From positions 1-5,854 of the forward strand of contig CANFUB010000172.1 in assembly GCA_947450015.1 (NCBI GenBank): a stretch of DNA of 5,854 nt, in the 5' to 3' direction. The position numbers and the translations under genes are program-made. Under the pieces are notes generated by a model that did no database searches, was not told the DNA's origin, and saw only the letters and a list, made by a program, of their open reading frames with translations. How positions within the stretch are numbered: position 1 is the stretch's first letter; each line of letters starts with the position of its first letter. Of the stretch, positions 1-5,854 are shown piece after piece. The stretch is from Bacteroidota bacterium (GTDB lineage Bacteria > Bacteroidota > Bacteroidia > NS11-12g > UBA955).

Positions 1-87
1 ATAAAACACTAATAATCAAATATATTAACGTGTAATTAAAATCTATTAAGTTGATTTACTTGCAGTTAAAAGAAAGTCCTACATAAA

Positions 88-131
88 TTGATAAATGTCA
101 ATAAATATTTAGATTTATTATGTGAGTTTTG
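88..131 (+). promoter_or_regulatory. Candidate FNR/CRP-type activator site and weak promoter for the stress protein gene
   Basis: TTGATAAATGTCAA at 88-101 has perfect TTGA-N6-TCAA half-sites and matches nine of ten fixed bases of the FNR box TTGAT-N4-ATCAA. Its centre is at 94.5. At 124-131, GAGTTTTG resembles the Bacteroidota -7 element TAnnTTTG with only the first base wrong, and implies a start near 136, which puts the box close to -41.5. No TTG lies at the expected -33 position (about 102-104), as expected for an activator-dependent promoter. Imperfect inverted repeats at 100-119 and 128-147 also occur, but the region is so AT-rich that they carry little weight. The motif match is seen; regulation by an FNR/CRP protein is inference. 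Confidence 0.35.
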
Positions 132-169
132 TTAAACATTTTACAAACTGCTCATTAATAAATTAACAA

Positions 170-1000
170 ATGAAACCCTCGAAAATAATCTTAGTCGCGC
201 ATGATTTTAGTGTTGCCTCTAGAAATGCTTTAGAGTTAGCAACCATGATTGCTCAACAAACCAATTCAACAATTTTTGTGTACCACGTAGTATCAGCCCC
301 TGTAATGCTGGAAATGGAAGGCGCTCCTGCCTATTCGCCAGAAGAGGATATTAAAGAAGCAGGTGCATTGTTAAGAAGAGGTGTAACTTACTTAAGAAAA
401 CGCGTAAGAGGTGTAAACATAGCCTTGTCGGTTGACTATGGTTTTTTGATTCCAAACATTGCTAAGAAAGTTGAAGAATTAGACCCATGGATGACTGTTG
501 TTGGTGTTAAAAAACGCACGGGATTAGACAAGGTTGTTTTTGGTGATGTATGTGCTAACTTGGTTGGCAAAATTAAAAGTCCTTTGTTAGTAATTCCATT
601 GAACTACAAAAAGATCAAGTTGAATAAAATTGTCTATGGTTGGGATGGAAAATCCACCGATACAGATTACCTAAGTGTGGTAAAAGAAATTATTGCTAAA
701 AAACCAGTGAATGTTACAGCTGTCAATATTACCCATTACGACGAGATGCCAGAAGCGCACTTGAACACTTTTAAATCTAACTTTAAGAAAATTTTCTTAC
801 AACAAAATACAGAAGTTAAACAAGTGATGGGCCTAGATAAAATTGGCGAATTTGAAAAAGTTGTAAAACAAATGGAGCCAAACATGGTGGTGGTGTATGC
901 GCACCATTACAACTTATGGCAATCTGTTTTCCATAAACGTTTTTCTAGACAATTGTTTAAATTTACCAAATCACCTTTGATGATTATCCACGAGAATTAA
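170..1000 (+). CDS. Universal stress protein (UspA family), two tandem Usp domains
   Basis: A 276-residue soluble cytoplasmic protein made of two Usp folds, the usual double-domain form in Bacteroidota. Domain 1 (about residues 4-143) opens with the typical strand and turn KIILVAHDFSVASRNAL and ends with the strand SPLLVIP. Domain 2 (about 150-275) opens with KIVYGWDGKSTDTDYL and closes with KSPLMIIHE. Family members act in stress survival, often during energy or oxygen limitation. In domain 1 the nucleotide-binding motif G-x2-G-x9-G-S/T reads G112-V-K-K115 ... G125-D126, so the second glycine and the final Ser/Thr are replaced; domain 2 lacks the motif (VVVYAHHYNLW in its place). ATP binding is therefore doubtful. 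The start is the first in-frame ATG, preceded by an A-rich leader without a Shine-Dalgarno sequence. A terminator follows the stop codon, so the gene appears to be monocistronic at its 3' side. The family call is secure; the specific role is not known. Confidence 0.93.
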   Translation: MKPSKIILVAHDFSVASRNALELATMIAQQTNSTIFVYHVVSAPVMLEMEGAPAYSPEEDIKEAGALLRRGVTYLRKRVRGVNIALSVDYGFLIPNIAKKVEELDPWMTVVGVKKRTGLDKVVFGDVCANLVGKIKSPLLVIPLNYKKIKLNKIVYGWDGKSTDTDYLSVVKEIIAKKPVNVTAVNITHYDEMPEAHLNTFKSNFKKIFLQQNTEVKQVMGLDKIGEFEKVVKQMEPNMVVVYAHHYNLWQSVFHKRFSRQLFKFTKSPLMIIHEN

Positions 1001-1013
1001 TCACCTAAATATT

Positions 1014-1048
1014 AAAAAAAGCGTTGGTAAAAAGCCAACGCTTTTTTT
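1014..1048 (+). terminator. Strong intrinsic terminator after the stress protein gene
   Basis: The stem GCGTTGG (1021-1027) pairs perfectly with CCAACGC (1035-1041) around a 7-nt loop. Seven A (1014-1020) before the stem and seven T (1042-1048) after it can extend it to 14 pairs and provide the U-tract. It begins 13 bp after the stop codon at 998-1000. Because of the flanking A and T runs it is symmetrical and could also stop transcription arriving on the minus strand. It separates the stress protein unit from the efflux operon. Confidence 0.93.
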
Positions 1049-1126
1049 GTGCCTTGAGATTTTTAATAAACTTTTCTTTAAGTAATTCTTAGGTATTTAT
1101 ATTTCGTTGTTATAATAAAAATTTAA

Positions 1127-1166
1127 ATAGGTAAAACAAATAGACCTATACAGTATAACTATAGTT
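1127..1166. promoter_or_regulatory. Cluster of short palindromes upstream of and touching the efflux promoter (candidate operator)
   Basis: Three perfect inverted repeats lie end to end: ATAGGT/ACCTAT (1127-1132 and 1144-1149, 11-bp spacer), TATAC-A-GTATA (1147-1157) and AACTATAGTT (1157-1166). The last one overlaps the proposed -33 TTG at 1165-1167, where a bound repressor would block the polymerase. RND operons are commonly controlled by local repressors of the TetR or MarR type, but no regulator gene lies in this window. The repeats are seen; operator function is inference, and AT-rich DNA yields short palindromes by chance. Confidence 0.3.
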
Positions 1167-1194
1167 GGTCGGCACAATAATTTCGTTAAATTTG
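1165..1194 (+). promoter_or_regulatory. Bacteroidota-type promoter (-33 TTG, -7 TAAATTTG) of the efflux operon
   Basis: TTG at 1165-1167, a 19-bp spacer, then TAAATTTG at 1187-1194, a full match to the Bacteroidota -7 consensus TAnnTTTG at the usual distance from a -33 TTG. The predicted transcript start is around 1199-1201, giving a leader of about 50 nt before the ATG at 1252. The element lies after the terminator of the preceding gene and before a three-gene operon, exactly where a promoter is required. It also helps decide the start of the adaptor gene, because a TTG start at 1165 would coincide with the -33 element and precede the transcript. Confidence 0.72.
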
Positions 1195-1224
1195 AACACT
1201 TTAAAAAAGTTTGGTGCAACAAAT

Positions 1225-1290
1225 ATTTCAAGTTTAATTTTTCAAAAAGAGATGTCATTAAAAAAAGGGCTATTCATATCAAGTTTAATT
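1225..1290 (+). repeat. Short imperfect direct repeat spanning the adaptor start codon
   Basis: ATTTCAAGTTTAATT (1225-1239) recurs as ATATCAAGTTTAATT (1276-1290), 14 of 15 bases identical and exactly 51 bp, 17 codons, away. Each copy is preceded by TTAAAAAA (1201-1208 and 1258-1265). Read in the adaptor frame, both copies give LKK followed by ISSLI, the second being part of the lipoprotein signal peptide. This looks like the remains of a small tandem duplication of the gene's 5' end, with the first copy now in the untranslated leader. Chance similarity in AT-rich sequence is the alternative. Confidence 0.45.
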
Positions 1291-2289
1291 CTACTTTCTG
1301 CTTGTGGTGGGAATGCTAAAAAAGATACAACAAAGGGCAAAGCAACAGGACCAGTAAGCATCGATGTATCGGTGGCGAGTTTAACAGATTATGTCAACAC
1401 CATAGAAGGCAACGGCACCATATTGGCCAATGAATTTGTGGAATTAAAACCTGAAACCAATGGAAGGATTGTATTGCTGAATATACAAGAAGGCAAACAA
1501 GTCAGCGAAGGTGCTTTATTGGTCAAATTATTTGACGATGATCTGCAAGCGCAACTGCGCAAATTAGAGTCGCAACTCAGCATTGCCAAAAAAACGGAAA
1601 GCCGTTTGAAGACCCTTTTAGAAGCCAATGGTTTAAACCAATCGGAGTACGACCAAGCCTCGAACCAAGTGAACAATCTATTGGCCGATATTGATTATAC
1701 CAAAGCACAAATCAGAAAAACCGAAATTAGAGCACCTTTTAGCGGTACAATTGGTTTGCGAATGGTGAGTAAAGGCGCAATAGTGACACAGCAAAATATT
1801 TTAGCCACTTTGCAACAAACGGGTACTTTAAAGGTTGATTTTGTTCTGCCCGAAAATTATAACAGTCAATTACAAGCTGGGCAGAATGTTAAAGTAATTG
1901 CAGATAACAAAAGAGAATACCAAGCAAAAATTATTGCTATAGAACCACAGGTAAATACAGCCACCAGAAATTTAAAAGTAAGGGCCATGATCAGTGGTAA
2001 CACTGGCGGTTTGCAGCCAGGCACTTTTGTAAAAATAAGCATCGATGAAGGCAAAAATAAAAAGGCCATTTTAGTACCTACAAACAGTATCATTCCTGAT
2101 ACCAGAAACAAAAAGATAGTCTTGATAAAAAATGGTAAAGCCATTTTTACAATTGTTGAAACAGGTTACAGAGGTGAAAATAAGATTGAAATAACTGCAG
2201 GTGTTGAAGCAGGCGATACATTTGCTATCAATGGTATTTTGTTTTTAAAACCCGATGCCGATGTGAAAATTAGAAATGTTAAACCTTAA
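1252..2289 (+). CDS. RND efflux periplasmic adaptor (membrane fusion protein), lipoprotein
   Basis: A 345-residue AcrA/MexA-type adaptor that joins the inner-membrane pump to the outer-membrane channel. Residues 1-18 are a lipoprotein signal peptide: a basic start (MSLKK), a hydrophobic core, and lipobox LSAC with Cys18 as the lipidated residue. The first half of the lipoyl domain is at about 64-95 (PETNGRIVLLNIQEGKQVSEG). A short coiled-coil hairpin follows at about 97-157, then the second lipoyl half at 159-188 (IRAPFSGTIG). The beta-barrel is at about 192-265 and the membrane-proximal domain at 268-345. The hairpin tip R118-x3-L122-x5-L128-N129-x3-Y133-D134-x-A136 aligns with the TolC-docking motif of AcrA, with Asn for its Ser. 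The ATG at 1252 is chosen over an in-frame TTG at 1165 because it places the signal peptide at the N-terminus and lies downstream of the promoter; AAAAAGAG precedes it. The pump gene begins 11 bp after the stop. Confidence 0.93.
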   Translation: MSLKKGLFISSLILLSACGGNAKKDTTKGKATGPVSIDVSVASLTDYVNTIEGNGTILANEFVELKPETNGRIVLLNIQEGKQVSEGALLVKLFDDDLQAQLRKLESQLSIAKKTESRLKTLLEANGLNQSEYDQASNQVNNLLADIDYTKAQIRKTEIRAPFSGTIGLRMVSKGAIVTQQNILATLQQTGTLKVDFVLPENYNSQLQAGQNVKVIADNKREYQAKIIAIEPQVNTATRNLKVRAMISGNTGGLQPGTFVKISIDEGKNKKAILVPTNSIIPDTRNKKIVLIKNGKAIFTIVETGYRGENKIEITAGVEAGDTFAINGILFLKPDADVKIRNVKP

Positions 2290-2300
2290 TTTTTTTAAAC

Positions 2301-5300
2301 ATGAACATTTCGGAATTTAGTATTAAACGGCCTGTATTTGCGATTGTATGCAGCATCCTTATTTTGGTATTTGGTGGAGTATCTTATAAATTTTTAAGTC
2401 TAAGAGAATACCCTGCCATCGATCCACCCAATATTACGGTTAGAACTTCATACACAGGCGCCAATTCTGACATCATCGAAAGTCAGATTACAGAGCCGAT
2501 TGAAAAAGCAGTGAATGGTATTCAAGGCATACGTACCATCACCTCTTCGAGCAATCAAGGGAGCAGTGTCGTAACGGTAGAATTTAATTTGGATGTCGAT
2601 TTAGACAATGCTGCAAGCGATGTGCGCGATAAGGTGAGTCAGGCCTTACGCCAATTGCCTGCCGATATTGATGCGCCTCCTGTGATTAGTAAGGCCGATG
2701 CCAGTGGCGATGTGGTGATTATTTTATCCATTCAAAGCAAGGAAAAAAGCATTATTGAATTAAGTGATTTTGCTGAAAATGTATTGCAAGAAAAATTGCA
2801 AACCATTCCTGATGTGAGTGGCGTGAATGTATTTGGATTGCGCAAATACGCCATGCGTTTAAATTACAAGCCCGAAAAAATGAATGCTTATGGCATTACA
2901 GTGGCCGATATAAAGAGCACGCTCGATAAGGAAAACATTGATTTGCCCGGTGGTAAAGTTGCGGGAAATAATACAGAACTTGTTGTAAAAACGTTAGGGA
3001 AACTAACAACTGAAAATGATTTCAGACAATTAATTTTAAGAGAAAATGCCGATGGTATTATCCGTTTGGGTGATGTGGCCGAAGTGCGCTTGGGCAGCGA
3101 GGTTGAAGAGGTAGGTTTTCGATTGAATGGTATTAATGCAGTAGCGTGTGGTATTGCGCCACAACCAGGTGCTAACTTTATAAAAATATCCGATGAGTTT
3201 TACAAACGTTTAGAACAAATTAAAAAACAAAAGGGTTTCGAAGATATTGAGTTCACGGTTGTTTTAGACAATACTAAAAATGTGCGAAGAGCCTTAGAGG
3301 AAGTAGAAGAAACCTTGGTTATTTCTTTGGTATTAGTTGTATTAGTGGTGTATTTTTTCTTTAGAAATTGGAGCATCGCATTTCGTCCTTTAATTGATAT
3401 TCCAGTGTCATTGGTAGGTGCCTTTTTTATCATGTACCTTGCTGGATTTAGTATCAATGTATTGACTTTGTTGGGCATTGTATTGGCAACAGGTTTGGTG
3501 GTGGATGATGGTATAGTTGTAACCGAAAATATTTTTAGAAAACTCGAAGGAGGTATGCCAATTAAGCAAGCAGCGAGAGAAGGCTCGCGTGAGATTTTCT
3601 TTGCGGTTATTTCCACTTCAATAACCTTGGCCGTTGTATTCTTACCAATCATTTTTATCCAAGGTTTCGTAGGGTCCTTGTTCAAAGAATTCGGCATAGT
3701 GGTAGCAGGTGCTGTGATTATTTCAGCGTTTGTTTCTTTAACCTTAACCCCTGTACTCAATGTGTTGATGAACCGCAAGAACAGCAAGCCTTCGTGGTTC
3801 TATGTAAAAACAGAACCTTTCTTTCAAGGCCTAGAAAATGGTTACAGAAGAATGTTAATGGCGTTCATGAAAGTGCGTTGGATGGCATGGGGAATCATAG
3901 TGGCATGCATAGGTATTATCTTCGTTATCTTCAATAATATTCAAACAGAATTAGCTCCCATTGAAGACAAGAGTCAGTTTCGTTTTAATATCACTGCACC
4001 CGAAGGCACTTCGTTCGATTACATGGACAACTATGTGTCGCAGTTGGGTGATTATTTTTATGACAGTATACCAAGCAGAGAATTTGTTTTTGCATCGACC
4101 AATAATTCATTTGTTGGCAATGGTTCTGTAAACAGCGCTTTCGGTAGGGTGGTGATTTCGAATCCTGATGAACGCAGTATGACCCAAGATGAAATCGTGA
4201 ACAAAACCAATGCACGTTTAAGTACTTTTAATGATGGACGTGTTTTCTTAATTCAAGAACAAACCATCAGTGTGGGCTTTGGTGCGAGAGGCGCATTGCC
4301 AGTGCAATACGTTTTACAAAATTTAGATTTCAATAAAATTAAAGAAGTGTTGCCTAAGTTTTTAGCAGAGGCGCGCAAGAATCCCATCTTCCAAGCAGTG
4401 GATGTCAATTTAAAATTCAATAAGCCCGAATTGCAAGTGAGTATTGACAGAATAAAAGCCAAAGATTTAGGTTTAAGTGTACAGGATGTGGCACAAACTT
4501 TACAGTCGGCCTTAAGTGGCGGGCGTTTGGGTTATTTCTTAATGAATGGTAAACAATACCAAATCATTGGTCAGATGAACCGCGAAAGCAGAGATGAACC
4601 TACCGATTTGAACCAATTTTATGTGAGAAATAACAGAGGTGAAAACATACAATTGAGTTCTGTGGTTAATATTGTAGAGAGCAGCAATCCTCCGCAATTG
4701 TACCATTACAACCGTTTTAAATCGGCTACTGTTTCGGCCTCTTTAGCACCAGGAAAAACAACAGGCGATGGAGTGAAAGCCATGCAGGACATTGGAGCTC
4801 AGTTATTAGACGAAAGTTTTACCACTTCTTTGAGCGGACCTTCGCGCGATTTTGCAGAAAGTTCTTCGAATACCATGTTCGCTTTATTGTTGGCAGTGAT
4901 ACTCATTTTTCTAGTACTCTCTGCTCAATTCGAAAGTTTTATTGACCCCATCATTATTATTTTAACAGTGCCTATGGCCTTTGCTGGCGCCTTTCTGTCG
5001 CTTTGGATAACGGGCAATACCTTCAATATATTTTCACAAATTGGTATGATCATGTTGATTGGTTTAGTCACCAAGAATGGTATTTTGATTGTTGAATTTT
5101 CTAACAAAAAAAGAGAAGAAGGCATGGATAAAATGTCGGCTTTGATAGAAGCTGCTGTATATAGAATGCGCCCAATTTTAATGACCAGTTTAGCAACTGC
5201 TTTAGGCGCCTTGCCAATTGCACTATCATTAGGTGCAGCGGCCACTAGCAGGATTTCTTTAGGGGTTGTTATTGTGGGTGGTATTATCTTCTCCTTGATG

Positions 5301-5375
5301 TTAACCCTTTTCGTCATCCCAGCTATTTATTCTTATCTTTCAAGTAACAAAAAATACCAAAACCATGAAGATTAA
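2301..5375 (+). CDS. RND-family inner-membrane efflux pump, AcrB/HAE type
   Basis: A 1024-residue proton/drug antiporter subunit, close to the usual length (AcrB about 1050). It begins with the classic MNISEFSIKRPVFA. There are twelve membrane helices in the RND pattern: TM1 about 11-31, TM2-TM6 about 338-487, TM7 about 527-545, TM8-TM12 about 857-1012, with large periplasmic loops at about 32-337 and 546-856. The proton relay is complete: D402 and D403 in TM4 (GLVVDDG), K925 in TM10 (GLVTKNG), and R955 and T962 at TM11 (RMRPILMTS), matching AcrB D407, D408, K940, R971 and T978. The TM4 DD pair and the TM10 Lys favour the drug-exporting HAE group over heavy-metal CusA-type pumps. By eye, F178, F597, F604 and F614 match AcrB pocket phenylalanines F178, F610, F617 and F628, while D137 and N602 replace F136 and F615. 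It lies between its adaptor and its outer-membrane partner. Family certain; substrate unknown. Confidence 0.97.
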   Translation: MNISEFSIKRPVFAIVCSILILVFGGVSYKFLSLREYPAIDPPNITVRTSYTGANSDIIESQITEPIEKAVNGIQGIRTITSSSNQGSSVVTVEFNLDVDLDNAASDVRDKVSQALRQLPADIDAPPVISKADASGDVVIILSIQSKEKSIIELSDFAENVLQEKLQTIPDVSGVNVFGLRKYAMRLNYKPEKMNAYGITVADIKSTLDKENIDLPGGKVAGNNTELVVKTLGKLTTENDFRQLILRENADGIIRLGDVAEVRLGSEVEEVGFRLNGINAVACGIAPQPGANFIKISDEFYKRLEQIKKQKGFEDIEFTVVLDNTKNVRRALEEVEETLVISLVLVVLVVYFFFRNWSIAFRPLIDIPVSLVGAFFIMYLAGFSINVLTLLGIVLATGLVVDDGIVVTENIFRKLEGGMPIKQAAREGSREIFFAVISTSITLAVVFLPIIFIQGFVGSLFKEFGIVVAGAVIISAFVSLTLTPVLNVLMNRKNSKPSWFYVKTEPFFQGLENGYRRMLMAFMKVRWMAWGIIVACIGIIFVIFNNIQTELAPIEDKSQFRFNITAPEGTSFDYMDNYVSQLGDYFYDSIPSREFVFASTNNSFVGNGSVNSAFGRVVISNPDERSMTQDEIVNKTNARLSTFNDGRVFLIQEQTISVGFGARGALPVQYVLQNLDFNKIKEVLPKFLAEARKNPIFQAVDVNLKFNKPELQVSIDRIKAKDLGLSVQDVAQTLQSALSGGRLGYFLMNGKQYQIIGQMNRESRDEPTDLNQFYVRNNRGENIQLSSVVNIVESSNPPQLYHYNRFKSATVSASLAPGKTTGDGVKAMQDIGAQLLDESFTTSLSGPSRDFAESSSNTMFALLLAVILIFLVLSAQFESFIDPIIIILTVPMAFAGAFLSLWITGNTFNIFSQIGMIMLIGLVTKNGILIVEFSNKKREEGMDKMSALIEAAVYRMRPILMTSLATALGALPIALSLGAAATSRISLGVVIVGGIIFSLMLTLFVIPAIYSYLSSNKKYQNHED

Positions 5376-5854
5376 ATTATTGCTATTTTTTTCGTTATCA
5401 AGTGTGGCTGCATTGGCACAAACAAGCATGGGTTTAAGCAGTGCTATACAAACGGCCTTGACCAATAATTTGCAATTGCAAATTGCCCGCAACGATGCAC
5501 AGATAGCGCATAACAATAACCATGCGGGCAATGCAGGCATGTTGCCTAATGTTAGTATCAACGCAAGCGATAATCCTTCCATTACCGATATCAATCAAGA
5601 ATTTGCGAATGGTACAACCATTACACGCAAAGGGGTTTTTAACAATACTTTAAATGCCAATATTTTGGGCACTTATACCCTTTATGATGGTATGAAAATG
5701 TTTGCTACCAAACACCGATTGGAAGCATTAGACAGAGTAGGCAATACCCAATTGCAAGCCCAAATTCAAAATACGATCAGTCGCGTCATCATGAGTTATA
5801 GCAACATTGTCCGTCAGCAACAATATTTAGCCGTTGTGAAACAATTAAATGAAT
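5365..5854 (+). CDS. TolC-family outer-membrane efflux channel, N-terminal part (cut by window end)
   Basis: An open frame of 163 complete codons running off the window. The family averages 420-480 residues, so about a third is seen. Residues 1-18 form a Sec signal peptide (MKIKLLLFF core) with likely signal peptidase I cleavage after ALA18, before Gln19. The mature part begins with the typical outer-membrane efflux repeat LSSAIQTALTNNLQLQIARND (about 24-44, one helix entry), followed by MLPNVSINAS, a beta-strand region (about 62-108, with NANILGTYTLYDG), and a long alanine/glutamine-rich helix (about 113-163). This is the TolC/OprM order. The ATG lies within the last codons of the pump gene, an 11-bp overlap in another frame, which suggests translational coupling. 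It should provide the outer-membrane exit for the two preceding proteins. The missing C-terminal repeat prevents checking whether the gene is intact. Confidence 0.9.
   Translation, partial: MKIKLLLFFSLSSVAALAQTSMGLSSAIQTALTNNLQLQIARNDAQIAHNNNHAGNAGMLPNVSINASDNPSITDINQEFANGTTITRKGVFNNTLNANILGTYTLYDGMKMFATKHRLEALDRVGNTQLQAQIQNTISRVIMSYSNIVRQQQYLAVVKQLNE

Noticed and set aside
102..119. TAAATATTTA palindrome and AATAAAT/ATTTATT inverted repeat
   Set aside because: Composed only of A and T apart from one G in the loop; expected by chance in this leader.
1111..1116. TATAAT resembling an E. coli -10 box
   Set aside because: Bacteroidota primary sigma factors use TAnnTTTG, and no -33 TTG lies at the right distance; such hexamers are common in AT-rich spacers.
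1198..1210. ACTTT-AAA-AAAGT hairpin at the predicted 5' end of the efflux transcript
   Set aside because: Only five A/T-dominated pairs and a 3-nt loop; too weak to claim as a regulatory structure.
1165..1251. 29-residue N-terminal extension of the adaptor from TTG 1165
   Set aside because: The TTG coincides with the -33 element, the transcript is predicted to start after it, and the extension would displace the lipoprotein signal peptide from the N-terminus.
3200..3787. Minus-strand open frame of 195 codons inside the pump gene
   Set aside because: It is antisense to the strongly conserved TM2-TM6 region of the RND pump, has low-complexity Thr/Lys/Ile composition and resembles no family; it is a shadow of the real gene.
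5340..5594. Minus-strand open frame of 84 codons over the pump/channel junction
   Set aside because: It lies opposite the signal peptide and first helix of a convincing TolC-family gene and shows no recognisable domain.

Overview
The window looks like a chromosomal segment from a member of the phylum Bacteroidota. It is AT-rich. Start codons are preceded by A/T-rich leaders rather than Shine-Dalgarno sequences. One promoter matches the Bacteroidota-specific -33/-7 pattern (TTG, 19 bp, TAnnTTTG) instead of the E. coli sigma-70 pattern. The protein families (a tandem-domain universal stress protein and a lipoprotein RND adaptor) also fit. The family or genus cannot be fixed from this sequence. 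All recognised genes lie on the + strand.

Positions 1-169 are non-coding and lead into a universal stress protein gene (170-1000). This leader holds a TTGA-N6-TCAA palindrome of the FNR/CRP type, placed about where a class II activator would sit relative to a weak -7-like element. The gene ends at a strong intrinsic terminator (1014-1048), so it is a transcription unit separate from what follows.

Positions 1049-1251 are the control region of a second unit. They contain a run of short palindromes, an excellent Bacteroidota promoter (1165-1194) and a leader of about 50 nt. Three genes follow, tightly packed: a lipoprotein membrane-fusion (adaptor) protein (1252-2289), an RND inner-membrane pump of the AcrB type (2301-5375), and the first 163 codons of a TolC-family outer-membrane factor (5365 to the window end). 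The spacings are 11 bp between the first pair and an 11-bp overlap between the second, so this is one operon encoding a complete tripartite efflux pump. The proton-relay residues of the pump are intact, so it should be active. The substrate is not deducible.

Nothing here is clearly a new biological system; the gene content is ordinary. The points worth a second look are regulatory (the FNR/CRP-like box, the palindromes over the efflux promoter, the start-codon choice, a small duplication at the adaptor 5' end). Others are residue-level departures from E. coli references in the stress protein, adaptor tip and pump pocket. The third gene is cut by the window edge, so any operon terminator or further genes are not visible.
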